In this document: in pieces, positions 24,954 to 33,735 of the stretch
Layout: each line of letters opens with the position of its first letter
Position numbering within the stretch: the first letter of the stretch is position 1
Source of the DNA: Candidatus Latescibacterota bacterium
Lineage (GTDB): Bacteria > Latescibacterota > UBA2968
Length of the DNA stretch: 64,000 nt
Assembly (NCBI GenBank): GCA_022824945.1
Contig: JAJDYX010000051.1
Location: 19,865 to 83,864, forward strand
Direction: 5' to 3'
Notes under the pieces: model-generated
Database searches by the model: none
What the model saw: only the letters and a program-made list of their open reading frames with translations
Told to the model about the DNA's origin: nothing
Position numbers and translations under genes: made by a program

Positions 24954-25259
24954 GTGCAAACCATCACCAAAGCAGACCTGGCAAAAATACTTGCAGATGA
25001 AATTGATTGCAAAAACACGATGGCGAAACAGGCTGTAGATGTACTCTTTGAAACCCTTGCAGATGCCATCGTCGAAGGTGAACGAATCGAAATTCGAGGC
25101 TTTGGAAGCTGGGAAGTCAAACGCACCAATGCCCGCCCTCGCGCACGCAATCCCCGAACGGGCGAAGAAGTCTATGTGCCTGCGCGACGCAAAGTCGGAT
25201 TCAAACCCGGCAAAATCCTTCGAGACGCCCTTTCAATACCCCTCAAAGATCTGGAATAA
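24954..25259 (+). CDS. HU/IHF-family DNA-binding protein
   Basis: A 101-aa protein of the bacterial histone-like family. TKADLAKILADEI and AKQAVDVLFETLADAIVEGERIEIRGFGSWEVKRTNARPRARNPRTGEEVYVPARRKVGFKPGK cover the helical body, the beta-arm (RNPRTGEEV) and the final helix. It bends and compacts DNA. The start is GTG at 24954, with GGAGG seven bases upstream. A slightly extended C-terminus (LSIPLKDLE) is closer to IHF-like than to 90-aa HU. The gene is monocistronic, between the tRNA terminator and its own terminator. Confidence 0.92.
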   Translation: MQTITKADLAKILADEIDCKNTMAKQAVDVLFETLADAIVEGERIEIRGFGSWEVKRTNARPRARNPRTGEEVYVPARRKVGFKPGKILRDALSIPLKDLE

Positions 25260-25286
25260 ACGAGGCAAGACAGACAGTCTAAAAAC

Positions 25287-25318
25287 AAAACACCGCAATA
25301 GATTTATTGCGGTGTTTT
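25287..25318. terminator. Bidirectional intrinsic terminator
   Basis: AAAACACCGCAATA and TATTGCGGTGTTTT form a 14-bp stem with a 4-base loop. It serves the HU-family gene on the plus strand and the ABC-F gene on the minus strand, which converge here. Confidence 0.9.
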
Positions 25319-25340
25319 GTCGTAATGCTGACAATATGAT

Positions 25341-27134
25341 TTACAAAGCCTCATAGAGGTTTTCAATCTGTTGTTCCACCAGACGCAACCGACGGCTGAG
25401 GCGATCTCCTCTCTTGAAATCTCTTTTTTCAAAAGCCGATGCCATCCCCCGTTCCAATCGCAATTTCTCCTCTTCCAACGCCTCAATTTGTTTTTCAACC
25501 TCAGAATCGATCTCTCCATCCGGCGTTTTATCTGATCTCCGTCTTGCCCAAAAATCTGAGAAATTGCCTACATGGGATTCCAGATTCAGGTCGCGCACTT
25601 CAATCACGCGCTCAGCAATTTTATCGAAGAAATAGCGATCGTGTGAAATCACTATGAGTGTACCGTCAAAGTCTTCAAGGGCATCTTCCACCTGCTCGCG
25701 AGATGCGATATCCAGATGATTGGTCGGCTCATCCAATAGCAACATATTGGCTCCAGACACCATCAAACAGGCCAACTGAACGCGGCTTTTTTCTCCGCCG
25801 CTTAAATTGCCGACTTTTTTGTCCAGATCACGCCATCCAAATAAAAACCTGGACAGCACCCTACCTCCCTGATCGCGGTTCAACTCACCCGACAAACAGA
25901 TCTCTTCGAGAATGGTTCGATTGTCATTTAAGGTCTCGTGTTCTTGTGCGTAATACCCCAATTGAATGCGTGGACCGATTCGCATTGTGGGATGTTCCCA
26001 GGCAGCCTCGGCAACAATATCCTTAAAGAGCATGGATTTACCAGTTCCATTACCCCCAACCAATCCAACGCGCTCGCCCGATTGCACCAGCAAATCAACA
26101 TCTCGAAACAGCGTGCGCTTACCCGCCTTGCGCCCGTATTTCCGCAACTCTAAGGCAATTTTTCCACTGCCCTGAATTGCGCCAAATGCAGGGTCAATAC
26201 GCTCGCGATCCATGACTGGTCGATGGATCCGGTCTATGCGGTCCAGCATTTTTCCCTTATTTCTCGCACGTCGTATATTTTTTTCTCCACCCCACAATTC
26301 AAACCGCTTGATCATATCCTCCAGCCGTTGAATTTCCTTCTGCTGGTTATCGTATGCCGCTTTCTGCAAGAGCAACTGACGCATTTTTTCTGCGCGGTAG
26401 GCCGAATAATTGCCCATATATGCGCTGGCTTTTCCATCTTCAACTTCCACAATCCGATTCACAACCCGATCCAGCATATAGCGATCGTGCGATACCAGAA
26501 TCACCGTTCGGTCCAAATTTTGCAAAAACGCCTCTAACCAGGCCAACCCTTCAAAATCGAGGTGATTGCCCGGTTCATCCAGCAACAGCAGATCAGGCTC
26601 GCCCAGCAGAATTTTTGCCAATCCCACCAGATTCTTTTCGCCGCCACTCAATACATCGACAGATTGGTCCCGCCAGGCCCCTATACCCAGTCCATCTATG
26701 ACCGCATCAATTTTTGCCTGACAAGCATAGCCATCTGCCCGCTCAAAAGCCTCCTGTAAGCGCCCATACTGTTCCATCACAGCGTTGATTTGATCGGACG
26801 CACTGTTTGCCATCTGAGCTTCCAGTTTGCGCATTTTGCGCTGCATCTGATTGACTGCTTCAAATACCGAGGCGATTTCTTCTTCAACACGCCTTCCCAC
26901 CTGAAATTTCAGGTGCTGCTCGAGATACCCCGTAGATATGCTTTTTACCTTACTCACAGTACCAGAAACGGGTATTTCAATACCCGCAATCAGTTTTAAA
27001 ATGGTGGTCTTTCCGCAGCCATTATCACCAATCAGACCAACCTTCTCGCCTTTATTGATCTTAAAAGACACATCGGTCAGCACATCCTGAGCACCGTAAG
27101 CCATGGCAATATGATGTAATTCCAAAATGGTCAT
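25341..27134 (-). CDS. ABC-F family ATPase
   Basis: A 597-aa protein with two ABC domains and no membrane segments. Domain 1 has GDNGCGKTT, signature LSGGEKNLVGLAKILL and LLLDEPGNHLD. Domain 2 has GGNGTGKS, LSGGEKSRVQLACLM and LLLDEPTNHLD. The interdomain linker is charged, and the last 60 residues form a coiled coil (EALEEEKLRLERGMASAFEKR), as in Uup. ABC-F proteins act on the ribosome, either as translation factors or by displacing antibiotics. Upstream lies a leader with a small open frame and an intrinsic terminator ending 13 bases before the start, an arrangement known from resistance-type ABC-F genes. The ATG at 27134 is preferred to a TTG five codons upstream. Confidence 0.92.
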   Translation of the reverse strand: MTILELHHIAMAYGAQDVLTDVSFKINKGEKVGLIGDNGCGKTTILKLIAGIEIPVSGTVSKVKSISTGYLEQHLKFQVGRRVEEEIASVFEAVNQMQRKMRKLEAQMANSASDQINAVMEQYGRLQEAFERADGYACQAKIDAVIDGLGIGAWRDQSVDVLSGGEKNLVGLAKILLGEPDLLLLDEPGNHLDFEGLAWLEAFLQNLDRTVILVSHDRYMLDRVVNRIVEVEDGKASAYMGNYSAYRAEKMRQLLLQKAAYDNQQKEIQRLEDMIKRFELWGGEKNIRRARNKGKMLDRIDRIHRPVMDRERIDPAFGAIQGSGKIALELRKYGRKAGKRTLFRDVDLLVQSGERVGLVGGNGTGKSMLFKDIVAEAAWEHPTMRIGPRIQLGYYAQEHETLNDNRTILEEICLSGELNRDQGGRVLSRFLFGWRDLDKKVGNLSGGEKSRVQLACLMVSGANMLLLDEPTNHLDIASREQVEDALEDFDGTLIVISHDRYFFDKIAERVIEVRDLNLESHVGNFSDFWARRRSDKTPDGEIDSEVEKQIEALEEEKLRLERGMASAFEKRDFKRGDRLSRRLRLVEQQIENLYEAL

Positions 27135-27146
27135 TGGTCGCACTTT

Positions 27147-27189
27147 CAAAAAAAGAAAAGGCTGTGGTCACAATGTGTGCCACAGCCTT
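27147..27189 (-). terminator. Attenuator-like terminator in front of the ABC-F gene
   Basis: On the minus strand AAGGCTGTGG (27189-27180) pairs with CCACAGCCTT (27167-27158), with further CACA/TGTG pairing inside, followed by TTTTCTTTTTTT. It ends only about 13 bases before the ABC-F start codon, so readthrough is needed to express the gene from the upstream promoter. Confidence 0.8.
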
Positions 27190-27257
27190 AAAAAATAAAC
27201 TAAAATCAAGCCTAAATCGCTCATTTTATTTGTTTTATGAACAAATCAGGCAAAGCC

Positions 27258-27372
27258 TCTTCTTTCACGCATGGACACACCTATCCCCTAAAACCCGTCT
27301 TCAGGACGCGGCCTTTCTCACCAGCAAAACGATCATAGTCTGGTGAGCGATAGATGTATGCGTGAAAGAAGA
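27258..27372 (-). promoter_or_regulatory. Long-range stem in the ABC-F leader RNA
   Basis: Minus-strand bases 27372-27358 (TCTTCTTTCACGCAT) are perfectly complementary to 27272-27258, and the pairing continues with ACATCTATC against GATAGGTGT after a 4-base bulge. Enclosed are a second hairpin (CTCACCAG with CTGGTGAG) and a small CGTC/GACG one, giving a three-way junction. The stem's 5' arm lies inside a 25-codon open frame. Confidence 0.7.
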
Positions 27373-27378
27373 TGTCAT
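27301..27378 (-). CDS. Possible 25-aa leader peptide of the ABC-F gene
   Basis: ATG at 27378, stop TGA at 27301-27303; the peptide starts MTSSFTHTSIAHQ and ends IVLLVRKAAS. AAGG lies 9 bases upstream. It overlaps the 5' arm of the long leader stem, so a ribosome stalled on it would change the folding ahead of the terminator. Known inducible ABC-F and erm genes use this kind of control; here it is inference. Confidence 0.45.
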   Translation of the reverse strand: MTSSFTHTSIAHQTMIVLLVRKAAS

Positions 27379-27443
27379 TAGATTAAACCTTAAAGGTGAT
27401 GTTTTTTAAAGCTACATATATAAACAGGCAATGTCAAGTTTTC

Positions 27444-28829
27444 TCAAATATGAATCGCCTCATCCCCCACATTTAACGCGGCCTCCTTCAGAGCCTCAGG
27501 AAGCGTGGGATGCGCGTGCATTGTTCGCGCAATATCCTCTGCACTCGCGGAAAATTCCATTGCCAGAACTCCTTCGGCGAGCATATCGGACGCGCGTGCG
27601 GACAAAATGTGAATGCCCAAAACGCGGTCCGTCTTCTCGTGAGCAATAATCTTCACCTCTCCATCCACTGCCTGTAGCGTATGTGCGCGACCATTGGCTG
27701 CTATTGGAAACTTACCCACCTTATAGGGAATGCCATCCGCCACAACCTGCTCCTCAGTCATCCCCACCGATGCCAGTTCTGGATGCGTGTACACCACATT
27801 GGGAATCGCGTCATAATTCACATGCCCCGCCTTCCCCGCCATACATTCCACCGCAGCCACACCCTCTTCCTCTGCCTTGTGCGCCAGCATCGGACCGGGA
27901 ATCACATCGCCAATCGCATAGACACCCGGCAAATTTGTCTCAAACGCCTCATCGACCAGAATGCGCCCGTTGTCATCCATCTCTAAGCCCACATCTTCGC
28001 AACCCAGCCCATCGGTATTTGGTCTTCGCCCAACAGCGACCAACAACCGGTCACACGTCTCAGAAGTCGTCTCATCGCCCTGTGCGAGCGTCACTATCAC
28101 CTTCCCGTCGCGAACCTCGGCTGACTCCGCGCGCGTCTCAAACGAAAATTTCAGCCCCTGCTTCTCCAGCACCTTCTGCAAACCGAGGGACAATTCGCGG
28201 TCCATCGTCGGCGTAATCCCATCTAAAAATTCAACCACATGCACCTCTGCACCCAGACGATGCCACACCGACCCCAGCTCGAGACCAATCGCACCTGCGC
28301 CAATAACAATCATCTTCCCGGGCACCTCATCCAGTGCCAACGCCTCGGTAGAACTAATCACATACTCACCGTCATAAGGCAAATTGGGCAACTCAATCGC
28401 AGAACTACCCGTAGCGATCAAAATGCGCTCTGCCGAATAAACATCCCCCCCAACATCGACCTTTCCATCGCCAGCCAACCGTCCCAGTCCCGCAATATGC
28501 GTCACCTTATTCTTGCGAAACAGGCCGCGGATACCACCCGTCATTCTTCGCACAATACTGGACTTGCGCTTCATCATACCCGCCAAATCCAATTCCACAC
28601 CACCGGTCTTTACGCCGTGAATATCCAACGAAGACTCTGCCTGATGAAACAACTCACTCGATTCCAAAAGGGCTTTACTCGGAATACAGCCCACATTCAG
28701 ACAGGTGCCACCCAACGCCTGTTTCTCAACACAGGCCACGCGCATGCCCAATTGCGCCGCGCGAATCGCCGCCACATATCCCCCCGGTCCAGCACCGATA
28801 ACAATGAGATCGAATGTATTATCTGCCAC
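27444..28829 (-). CDS. lpdA: Dihydrolipoyl dehydrogenase (E3)
   Basis: A 461-aa flavoprotein disulfide reductase. It has the FAD-binding GAGPGGYVAAI, the redox disulfide GGTCLNVGCIPSK (C43, C48), the NAD-binding GAGAIGLELG, YAIGDVIPGPMLAHKA, and the C-terminal dimer-interface HAHPTLPEALKEA, whose His-Glu pair completes the active site of the other subunit. It reoxidises dihydrolipoyl groups of E2. It is the last gene of the sucA-sucB-lpdA operon, 12 bp after sucB, so it serves the 2-oxoglutarate dehydrogenase complex and perhaps other lipoyl systems. Confidence 0.96.
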   Translation of the reverse strand: MADNTFDLIVIGAGPGGYVAAIRAAQLGMRVACVEKQALGGTCLNVGCIPSKALLESSELFHQAESSLDIHGVKTGGVELDLAGMMKRKSSIVRRMTGGIRGLFRKNKVTHIAGLGRLAGDGKVDVGGDVYSAERILIATGSSAIELPNLPYDGEYVISSTEALALDEVPGKMIVIGAGAIGLELGSVWHRLGAEVHVVEFLDGITPTMDRELSLGLQKVLEKQGLKFSFETRAESAEVRDGKVIVTLAQGDETTSETCDRLLVAVGRRPNTDGLGCEDVGLEMDDNGRILVDEAFETNLPGVYAIGDVIPGPMLAHKAEEEGVAAVECMAGKAGHVNYDAIPNVVYTHPELASVGMTEEQVVADGIPYKVGKFPIAANGRAHTLQAVDGEVKIIAHEKTDRVLGIHILSARASDMLAEGVLAMEFSASAEDIARTMHAHPTLPEALKEAALNVGDEAIHI

Positions 28830-28841
28830 GAGATACTCCTT

Positions 28842-30032
28842 TCACACTTCCAGCATCATACGTGCGGGATCTTCGAGCAAATCTTTTACGCGAACCAGAA
28901 ACGTGACCGAAGTCTGACCATCAATCAGGCGGTGATCATAAGTCAATGCCAGATACATCATCGGGCGAACAACCACCTCATCCCCCACCGCGACAGGCCG
29001 ATTCTGAATAGCGTGCATGCCCAAAATACCCGTCTGGGGCGGATTGAGAATAGGCGTTGACAACAGCGACCCAAACACCCCGCCATTGGTAATTGTAAAC
29101 GTGCCCCCGCTCAGCTCATCCAACCCCAACTTGCCTTCTCGCGCAGAGAGCGCCACGCGCTTAATTTCAGACTCAATAGTAGCAAAAGACATGCGCTCTG
29201 CCGACTTCAAAACAGGCACGACAAGACCGCGATCAGTACCCACTGCAATGCCCATATTGACATAATCGCGATAGACAATATCAGAACCATCAATACTGGC
29301 ATTGACATCGGGATATTCCTGCAAAGCAATAACACTGGCGCGAACAAAAAAGGACATCAAACCCAGAGATATGCCGTGTACATCTGCGAACATCTCTTTG
29401 TATTTCGCGCGCAAATCAAAAATACCGCTCATATCTACTTCATTAAACGTCGTCAACATCGCCGCTGTCTGCTGTGCAGAAACCAGCCGCTCGGCAATGC
29501 GCGTGCGAATTTGGCTCATGGGTTCGCGCCGCTCGCCATCGCTCGAAACAGCGGGAGCAGGAGGTGGTGCAGAGGCTTCTGGTTCAGAAACAGGCGAATC
29601 GGACGCGGCAGATTCGAGGTACGCCAGCACATCTTCTTTGGTCAACCGCCCGTCTTTTCCCGTACCCGTAATCGCTGCGGGATCGAGGTCGTGCTCTGTC
29701 ACCAACCGACGCACTGCCGGACTCAAACCATCGTCCTGTACAGACTCTACAGGCGTATCGACCTTCTCCGATACTTCAGCCTTTGAAACGGCTTTGCCAT
29801 CCTCATCTATTGTGGCAATGGTCTCGCCGACCTCAATCGTATCGCCATCGGCCTTCAGCGTATGCAACACCCCCGCCGAAGGCGCGGGCAATTCGACATC
29901 GGCTTTATCCGTTTCAATAACCGCAAGGGGTTCATCCACCGTCACGGCCTCGCCATCCGATTTCAACCACTCGACCAGAATGGCATCGGTCACTGACTCT
30001 CCCAATTCGGGCAAAACCACATCAACAGGCAT
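28842..30032 (-). CDS. sucB: Dihydrolipoyllysine succinyltransferase (E2 of 2-oxoglutarate dehydrogenase)
   Basis: A 396-aa E2 protein. The lipoyl domain (residues 1-77) carries the attachment lysine K43 in ETDKADVELP. A flexible linker leads to the peripheral subunit-binding domain (SPAVRRLVTEHDLDPAAITGTGKDGRLTKEDV) and then the catalytic domain. The active site DHRLIDG lies near the C-terminus, together with ITNGGVFGSL. It passes the succinyl group to CoA. A single lipoyl domain and pairing with SucA identify it as the 2-oxoglutarate rather than the pyruvate enzyme. It starts 12 bp after sucA. Confidence 0.95.
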   Translation of the reverse strand: MPVDVVLPELGESVTDAILVEWLKSDGEAVTVDEPLAVIETDKADVELPAPSAGVLHTLKADGDTIEVGETIATIDEDGKAVSKAEVSEKVDTPVESVQDDGLSPAVRRLVTEHDLDPAAITGTGKDGRLTKEDVLAYLESAASDSPVSEPEASAPPPAPAVSSDGERREPMSQIRTRIAERLVSAQQTAAMLTTFNEVDMSGIFDLRAKYKEMFADVHGISLGLMSFFVRASVIALQEYPDVNASIDGSDIVYRDYVNMGIAVGTDRGLVVPVLKSAERMSFATIESEIKRVALSAREGKLGLDELSGGTFTITNGGVFGSLLSTPILNPPQTGILGMHAIQNRPVAVGDEVVVRPMMYLALTYDHRLIDGQTSVTFLVRVKDLLEDPARMMLEV

Positions 30033-30044
30033 GTACGCGCCTCC

Positions 30045-32843
30045 CTAAGAAAAATCCAGAGCCATCTCCACGATCTCTTGCTGTTCGGCCAAATGCACCG
30101 ACTGAATACCCGTGGCCGTTGCAGCCGTGGGCTTTCGTCCCAAATAGCGCACTGGCTTTTTGTTATCGAGCAATCGACGAAGTTTTGGCTCCATAAAATC
30201 CCAACTACCCATATTTTGCGGCTCTTCTTGTCCCCAAAAAATATCCGCATCGCCGTATTTCTCGAGTATAGCACCCACCTCATCCCATGGAAAGGGATAG
30301 TGTTCCTCAATCCGCACCAGCGCAAGCCGCTCGTCGCCCTTTTTGTCCCGTCCCTCTTTTAAGTCAAAAAAAACCTTCCCCGTACAGAAAACAACGCGCT
30401 TCACACCGCTGGGATCGGGCTGTGCGGGATCGTCTAAAACGGGATAAAACGCATCCTCGGACAAATCCTCGAGCGTTGAGGCCGATCCTTTGTGCCGCAA
30501 TAAACTCTTTGGCATCATCAAAACGAGAGGCTTGCGAAAAGCGCGCAGCATCTGGCGACGCAACAAATGAAAATACTGCGCGGGCAACGTGGGACAACCC
30601 ACCTGCATATTGTCTTCGGCACACAACGCCTGAAAACGCTCTAACCGCGCACTCGAATGCTCTGGACCCTGGCCTTCAAACCCGTGTGGCAACAGCATCA
30701 CCAGCCCGCTCATCTTTTCCCATTTAGCCTCAGAACTGGAAATAAACTGATCGATAATCATCTGCGCGCCATTGGCAAAATCGCCAAACTGAGCTTCCCA
30801 GATCGTCAATTTATTGGGATTGGCATAACTCACGCCAAACTCAAAGCCCAGCACCGCCAATTCCGAAAGCATCGTATTATAGACCCTGAAACCACCCTGA
30901 CCATCCGATAGATGATTCAGCGGTGAATAAATCGAGCCATTTTCAATATCGTGCCACACCGCTTGCCGATGGCTAAATGTACCCCGCTGAGAATCTTGCC
31001 CGGCCAATCGCACCGGGAACCCATCGACTAACAAACTGCCAAACGCGAGCATCTCCGCACAACCCCAGTCCATACCCACCTTACCATGGACCATTTGCAT
31101 GCGGTAATCGAGTTGGCGCACCAATTTGCGATAGGCGTTAAATCCCTCGGGCACAGTCGTCGCCTTTTCGGCAATATCAATCAATATTTCTCTGCTCACC
31201 GCGGTTTTTGCCGTGCGGTCTGCGCCCGCCTTCCCAAACCCCTTCCACGCGCCCCCGAATGTTGGCTCGCGCGGTTTTGCCTTTTGATTTTTCGCATCGA
31301 CGAATGCCGCCTCGAGTTTCTCGCGCACAGCCTGCTTCATCGCATCGACATCATCTTCTGTTGCGATATTTTGCTCAATCAAACGCCTCGAATACAGATC
31401 GACAACCGTTGGATGCTCGGCGATTTCAGCAGATTGCAGGGGCTGTGTAAAAGCGGGATCGTCGGATTCATTGTGACCGTATCGGCGATAACACCACAGG
31501 TCGATAATCACATCGTTTTTAACCGCCTGACGATACGCCATTGCCATACGCGCCGCGTGTACCACAGCTTCGGGATCATCGGCGTTGACGTGAAAAATGG
31601 GCATCTTAACAATCTTCGCCACATCTGTTGGATACGCTGTAAAACGGGACTCCCGGGGCAGAGCGGTAAAACCGATCTGGTTATTCACAACAATGTGAAT
31701 CGTACCCCCATTATCATAGCCATCCAGATGGGACAAGCAAATCGTCTCTGGCACAATGCCCTGCCCTGCAAAAGCGGCATCGCCGTGGATAATCAACGGT
31801 ACGATATGCTCGTGCTGAATATCGCCTTTTGTCTCTTGCTTCGTACAAACAATGCCCTCAATCACGGGATTGACCAACTCGAGGTGACTCGGATTGGGCG
31901 TCAAACCCAAATGCACCGTGTGACCATCGCGCGTGACATACTCATGGGCGAATCCCATGTGGTATTTTACATCGCCCGACCCCTCGGAGCGACCCACTTC
32001 AACGCCCTCAAATTCACTGAATATCTCCGGATAGGGCTTTTGCATAATATGCGTGAGCACATTGAGCCTGCCGCGATGCGCCATCCCCATCACCATTTCC
32101 TGGACATTTAACGCAGCCCCCGTTTCAATAAGCGCGTGCAACATCGGGATCAGCGCTTCGCCGCCTTCAATAGAAAATCGCTTTTTCCCGATATATTTAA
32201 CATGCAAAAATTGTTCAAACTCCTGGGCCTCGATCAATTTTCTCAGCAGGTCTCGGCATTGTTCTGCGCTGAATTTTGGCCGATTTAATATTGGCTCCAT
32301 GTGCTGTTCCAGCCACTCGTGCTGGCTCTTATACGGAATATCTGTGTACTCTACCGCCACAGAACTGCAGTATGTTTGCCTGAGCTTTGCAACGAGGTCG
32401 CGCAACGTACCGTCCGTGGGACCGAGGAACCCGCCATTGCCGACAATTTGATCCAGGTCCTCTTCTGTAAAGCCGTATTCAGACAACTCCAATAGCGGAT
32501 ACGGTGGGCGCGTATAACTCATCGGCGCGATATCAGCGACAAGGTGCCCCCATGTGCGATAGGCATTGACCAGAGCCATAGCCCCCTGTTGCCTATTCGC
32601 ATCCATACGGGTATATTCCTCCAACGTGTCATAAGCATCGAGAAACGCCATGACATCTTCCTCCGCCTGGCTTTCACCTGACGTATCTGGCGTCATGTCG
32701 GCGCCATCGCGTTGCATTCCCAAATCAAAACCCGCAAAAAATATATGCCATCTTTCATCCACCAGTTTTGGGTCTTGTTTGTACTTCTCATACATCGCGT
32801 CGATGTAATCGGCATTGGCAATCGCAGCAATATCGAATGACAT
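30045..32843 (-). CDS. sucA: 2-oxoglutarate dehydrogenase E1 component
   Basis: A 932-aa thiamine-diphosphate enzyme. The N-terminal segment SFDIAAIANADYIDAMYEKYKQDP is the conserved E2-binding start. The core includes GMAHRGRLNVL, HGDAAFAGQG, GYDNGGTIHIVVNNQIGFT (cofactor binding), YRRYGHNESDDPAFTQP and SHRQAVWHD, and it ends with GRKPTAATATGIQSVHLAEQ. It decarboxylates 2-oxoglutarate in the TCA cycle and transfers the succinyl group to SucB. The start at 32843 is chosen for its GGAG at 6 bases; the frame extends 25 codons further upstream with no site. It is the first gene of the operon. Confidence 0.97.
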   Translation of the reverse strand: MSFDIAAIANADYIDAMYEKYKQDPKLVDERWHIFFAGFDLGMQRDGADMTPDTSGESQAEEDVMAFLDAYDTLEEYTRMDANRQQGAMALVNAYRTWGHLVADIAPMSYTRPPYPLLELSEYGFTEEDLDQIVGNGGFLGPTDGTLRDLVAKLRQTYCSSVAVEYTDIPYKSQHEWLEQHMEPILNRPKFSAEQCRDLLRKLIEAQEFEQFLHVKYIGKKRFSIEGGEALIPMLHALIETGAALNVQEMVMGMAHRGRLNVLTHIMQKPYPEIFSEFEGVEVGRSEGSGDVKYHMGFAHEYVTRDGHTVHLGLTPNPSHLELVNPVIEGIVCTKQETKGDIQHEHIVPLIIHGDAAFAGQGIVPETICLSHLDGYDNGGTIHIVVNNQIGFTALPRESRFTAYPTDVAKIVKMPIFHVNADDPEAVVHAARMAMAYRQAVKNDVIIDLWCYRRYGHNESDDPAFTQPLQSAEIAEHPTVVDLYSRRLIEQNIATEDDVDAMKQAVREKLEAAFVDAKNQKAKPREPTFGGAWKGFGKAGADRTAKTAVSREILIDIAEKATTVPEGFNAYRKLVRQLDYRMQMVHGKVGMDWGCAEMLAFGSLLVDGFPVRLAGQDSQRGTFSHRQAVWHDIENGSIYSPLNHLSDGQGGFRVYNTMLSELAVLGFEFGVSYANPNKLTIWEAQFGDFANGAQMIIDQFISSSEAKWEKMSGLVMLLPHGFEGQGPEHSSARLERFQALCAEDNMQVGCPTLPAQYFHLLRRQMLRAFRKPLVLMMPKSLLRHKGSASTLEDLSEDAFYPVLDDPAQPDPSGVKRVVFCTGKVFFDLKEGRDKKGDERLALVRIEEHYPFPWDEVGAILEKYGDADIFWGQEEPQNMGSWDFMEPKLRRLLDNKKPVRYLGRKPTAATATGIQSVHLAEQQEIVEMALDFS

Positions 32844-32979
32844 GGCAATCTCCACTTTTCTAAATGCCTTAAGTATATGTACACACCCGTTGAAAAAGTA
32901 ACGCCTGTAACGCATCATGTCAAGATGGCAGCGGTCAGAAATTAGCGGTCAGCCCGCTCCAACCCTTAATTCTCAACGC

Positions 32980-33735
32980 TTAATTTTTTCTTCCCAATAC
33001 AGACTTTGTCTTTCGCGCGAATTGATAGAGCCTGAAAGAATGGCGCAGCAGGGGCAGTGCCCCCCATCCAAGATGGTATTTTCTGCGAATACGCCACATA
33101 GCCCGATCCCTATCTTCGCGCTGGCTTACACTGTGTGGATGCACCCTATAATAATATAATGCCTCAGGCACATACTGCCCAATCCCCCCCTGTATGAGCG
33201 CGATATTCAGCCACAAATCCCAATCCTGATATCGGCGCACATCGGGATCAAATCCTGGAAAGCTATCAGCTCGAATCAACGCGGCGAGATCAATATAATT
33301 TCCGGCGCGCAATCGCCGCACATCAAACGGGCCGGACACCTCGCGCTCGCCCTGTTGTAAATCGCCATCGTCAAACACAATGCGATCGCCATAAGCAAAT
33401 GTGGCCTGAGGAACCTCCTGCAACGCGCCGTAAAGCACATATAGAAAGCGCGGCATCATCACATTATCCGCATCAAAAAACGCGACATAAGAAGTCGAAA
33501 CCTTCAAAAAACCAAAATTTCGAGCGCGGTTGCCATTGCGAAAATTGACGCGACAATACTGCACATCGGAAAAAGCCGCTACAACATCTGCCGCATTATC
33601 CTCACTGGCATCATCAACCACCACCACCTGGCGAGGCAAAAGCGTCTGTGACAAAACCGAATCCAAACACGCGGCGAGATAATGCCCGTAATTATGCGTG
33701 GTAATCACCACCCCAATGTCTGCTCGCGCACTCAT
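32980..33735 (-). CDS. Glycosyltransferase family 2
   Basis: A 251-aa GT-A fold protein. GVVITTHNYGHYLAACLDSVLSQ and VVVDDASEDN form the nucleotide-sugar site, and AFFDADNVMMPRFL carries the DxD-type metal site (DAD). A C-terminal region (YRVHPHSVSQRED) is typical of GT2 enzymes of cell-surface glycan synthesis. The donor and acceptor are unknown. The ATG overlaps the stop of the oxidoreductase gene upstream (ATGA), so the two are translated together. Confidence 0.88.
   Translation of the reverse strand: MSARADIGVVITTHNYGHYLAACLDSVLSQTLLPRQVVVVDDASEDNAADVVAAFSDVQYCRVNFRNGNRARNFGFLKVSTSYVAFFDADNVMMPRFLYVLYGALQEVPQATFAYGDRIVFDDGDLQQGEREVSGPFDVRRLRAGNYIDLAALIRADSFPGFDPDVRRYQDWDLWLNIALIQGGIGQYVPEALYYYRVHPHSVSQREDRDRAMWRIRRKYHLGWGALPLLRHSFRLYQFARKTKSVLGRKN

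Noticed and set aside
27258..27372. Inverted repeats as a transposon or MITE
   Set aside because: The long stem lies inside the ABC-F leader, encloses further hairpins and overlaps a small open frame; there is no target duplication or second copy in the window.
29302..30048. 248-codon plus-strand frame opposite sucB
   Set aside because: Shadow frame without start context; sucB is certain.
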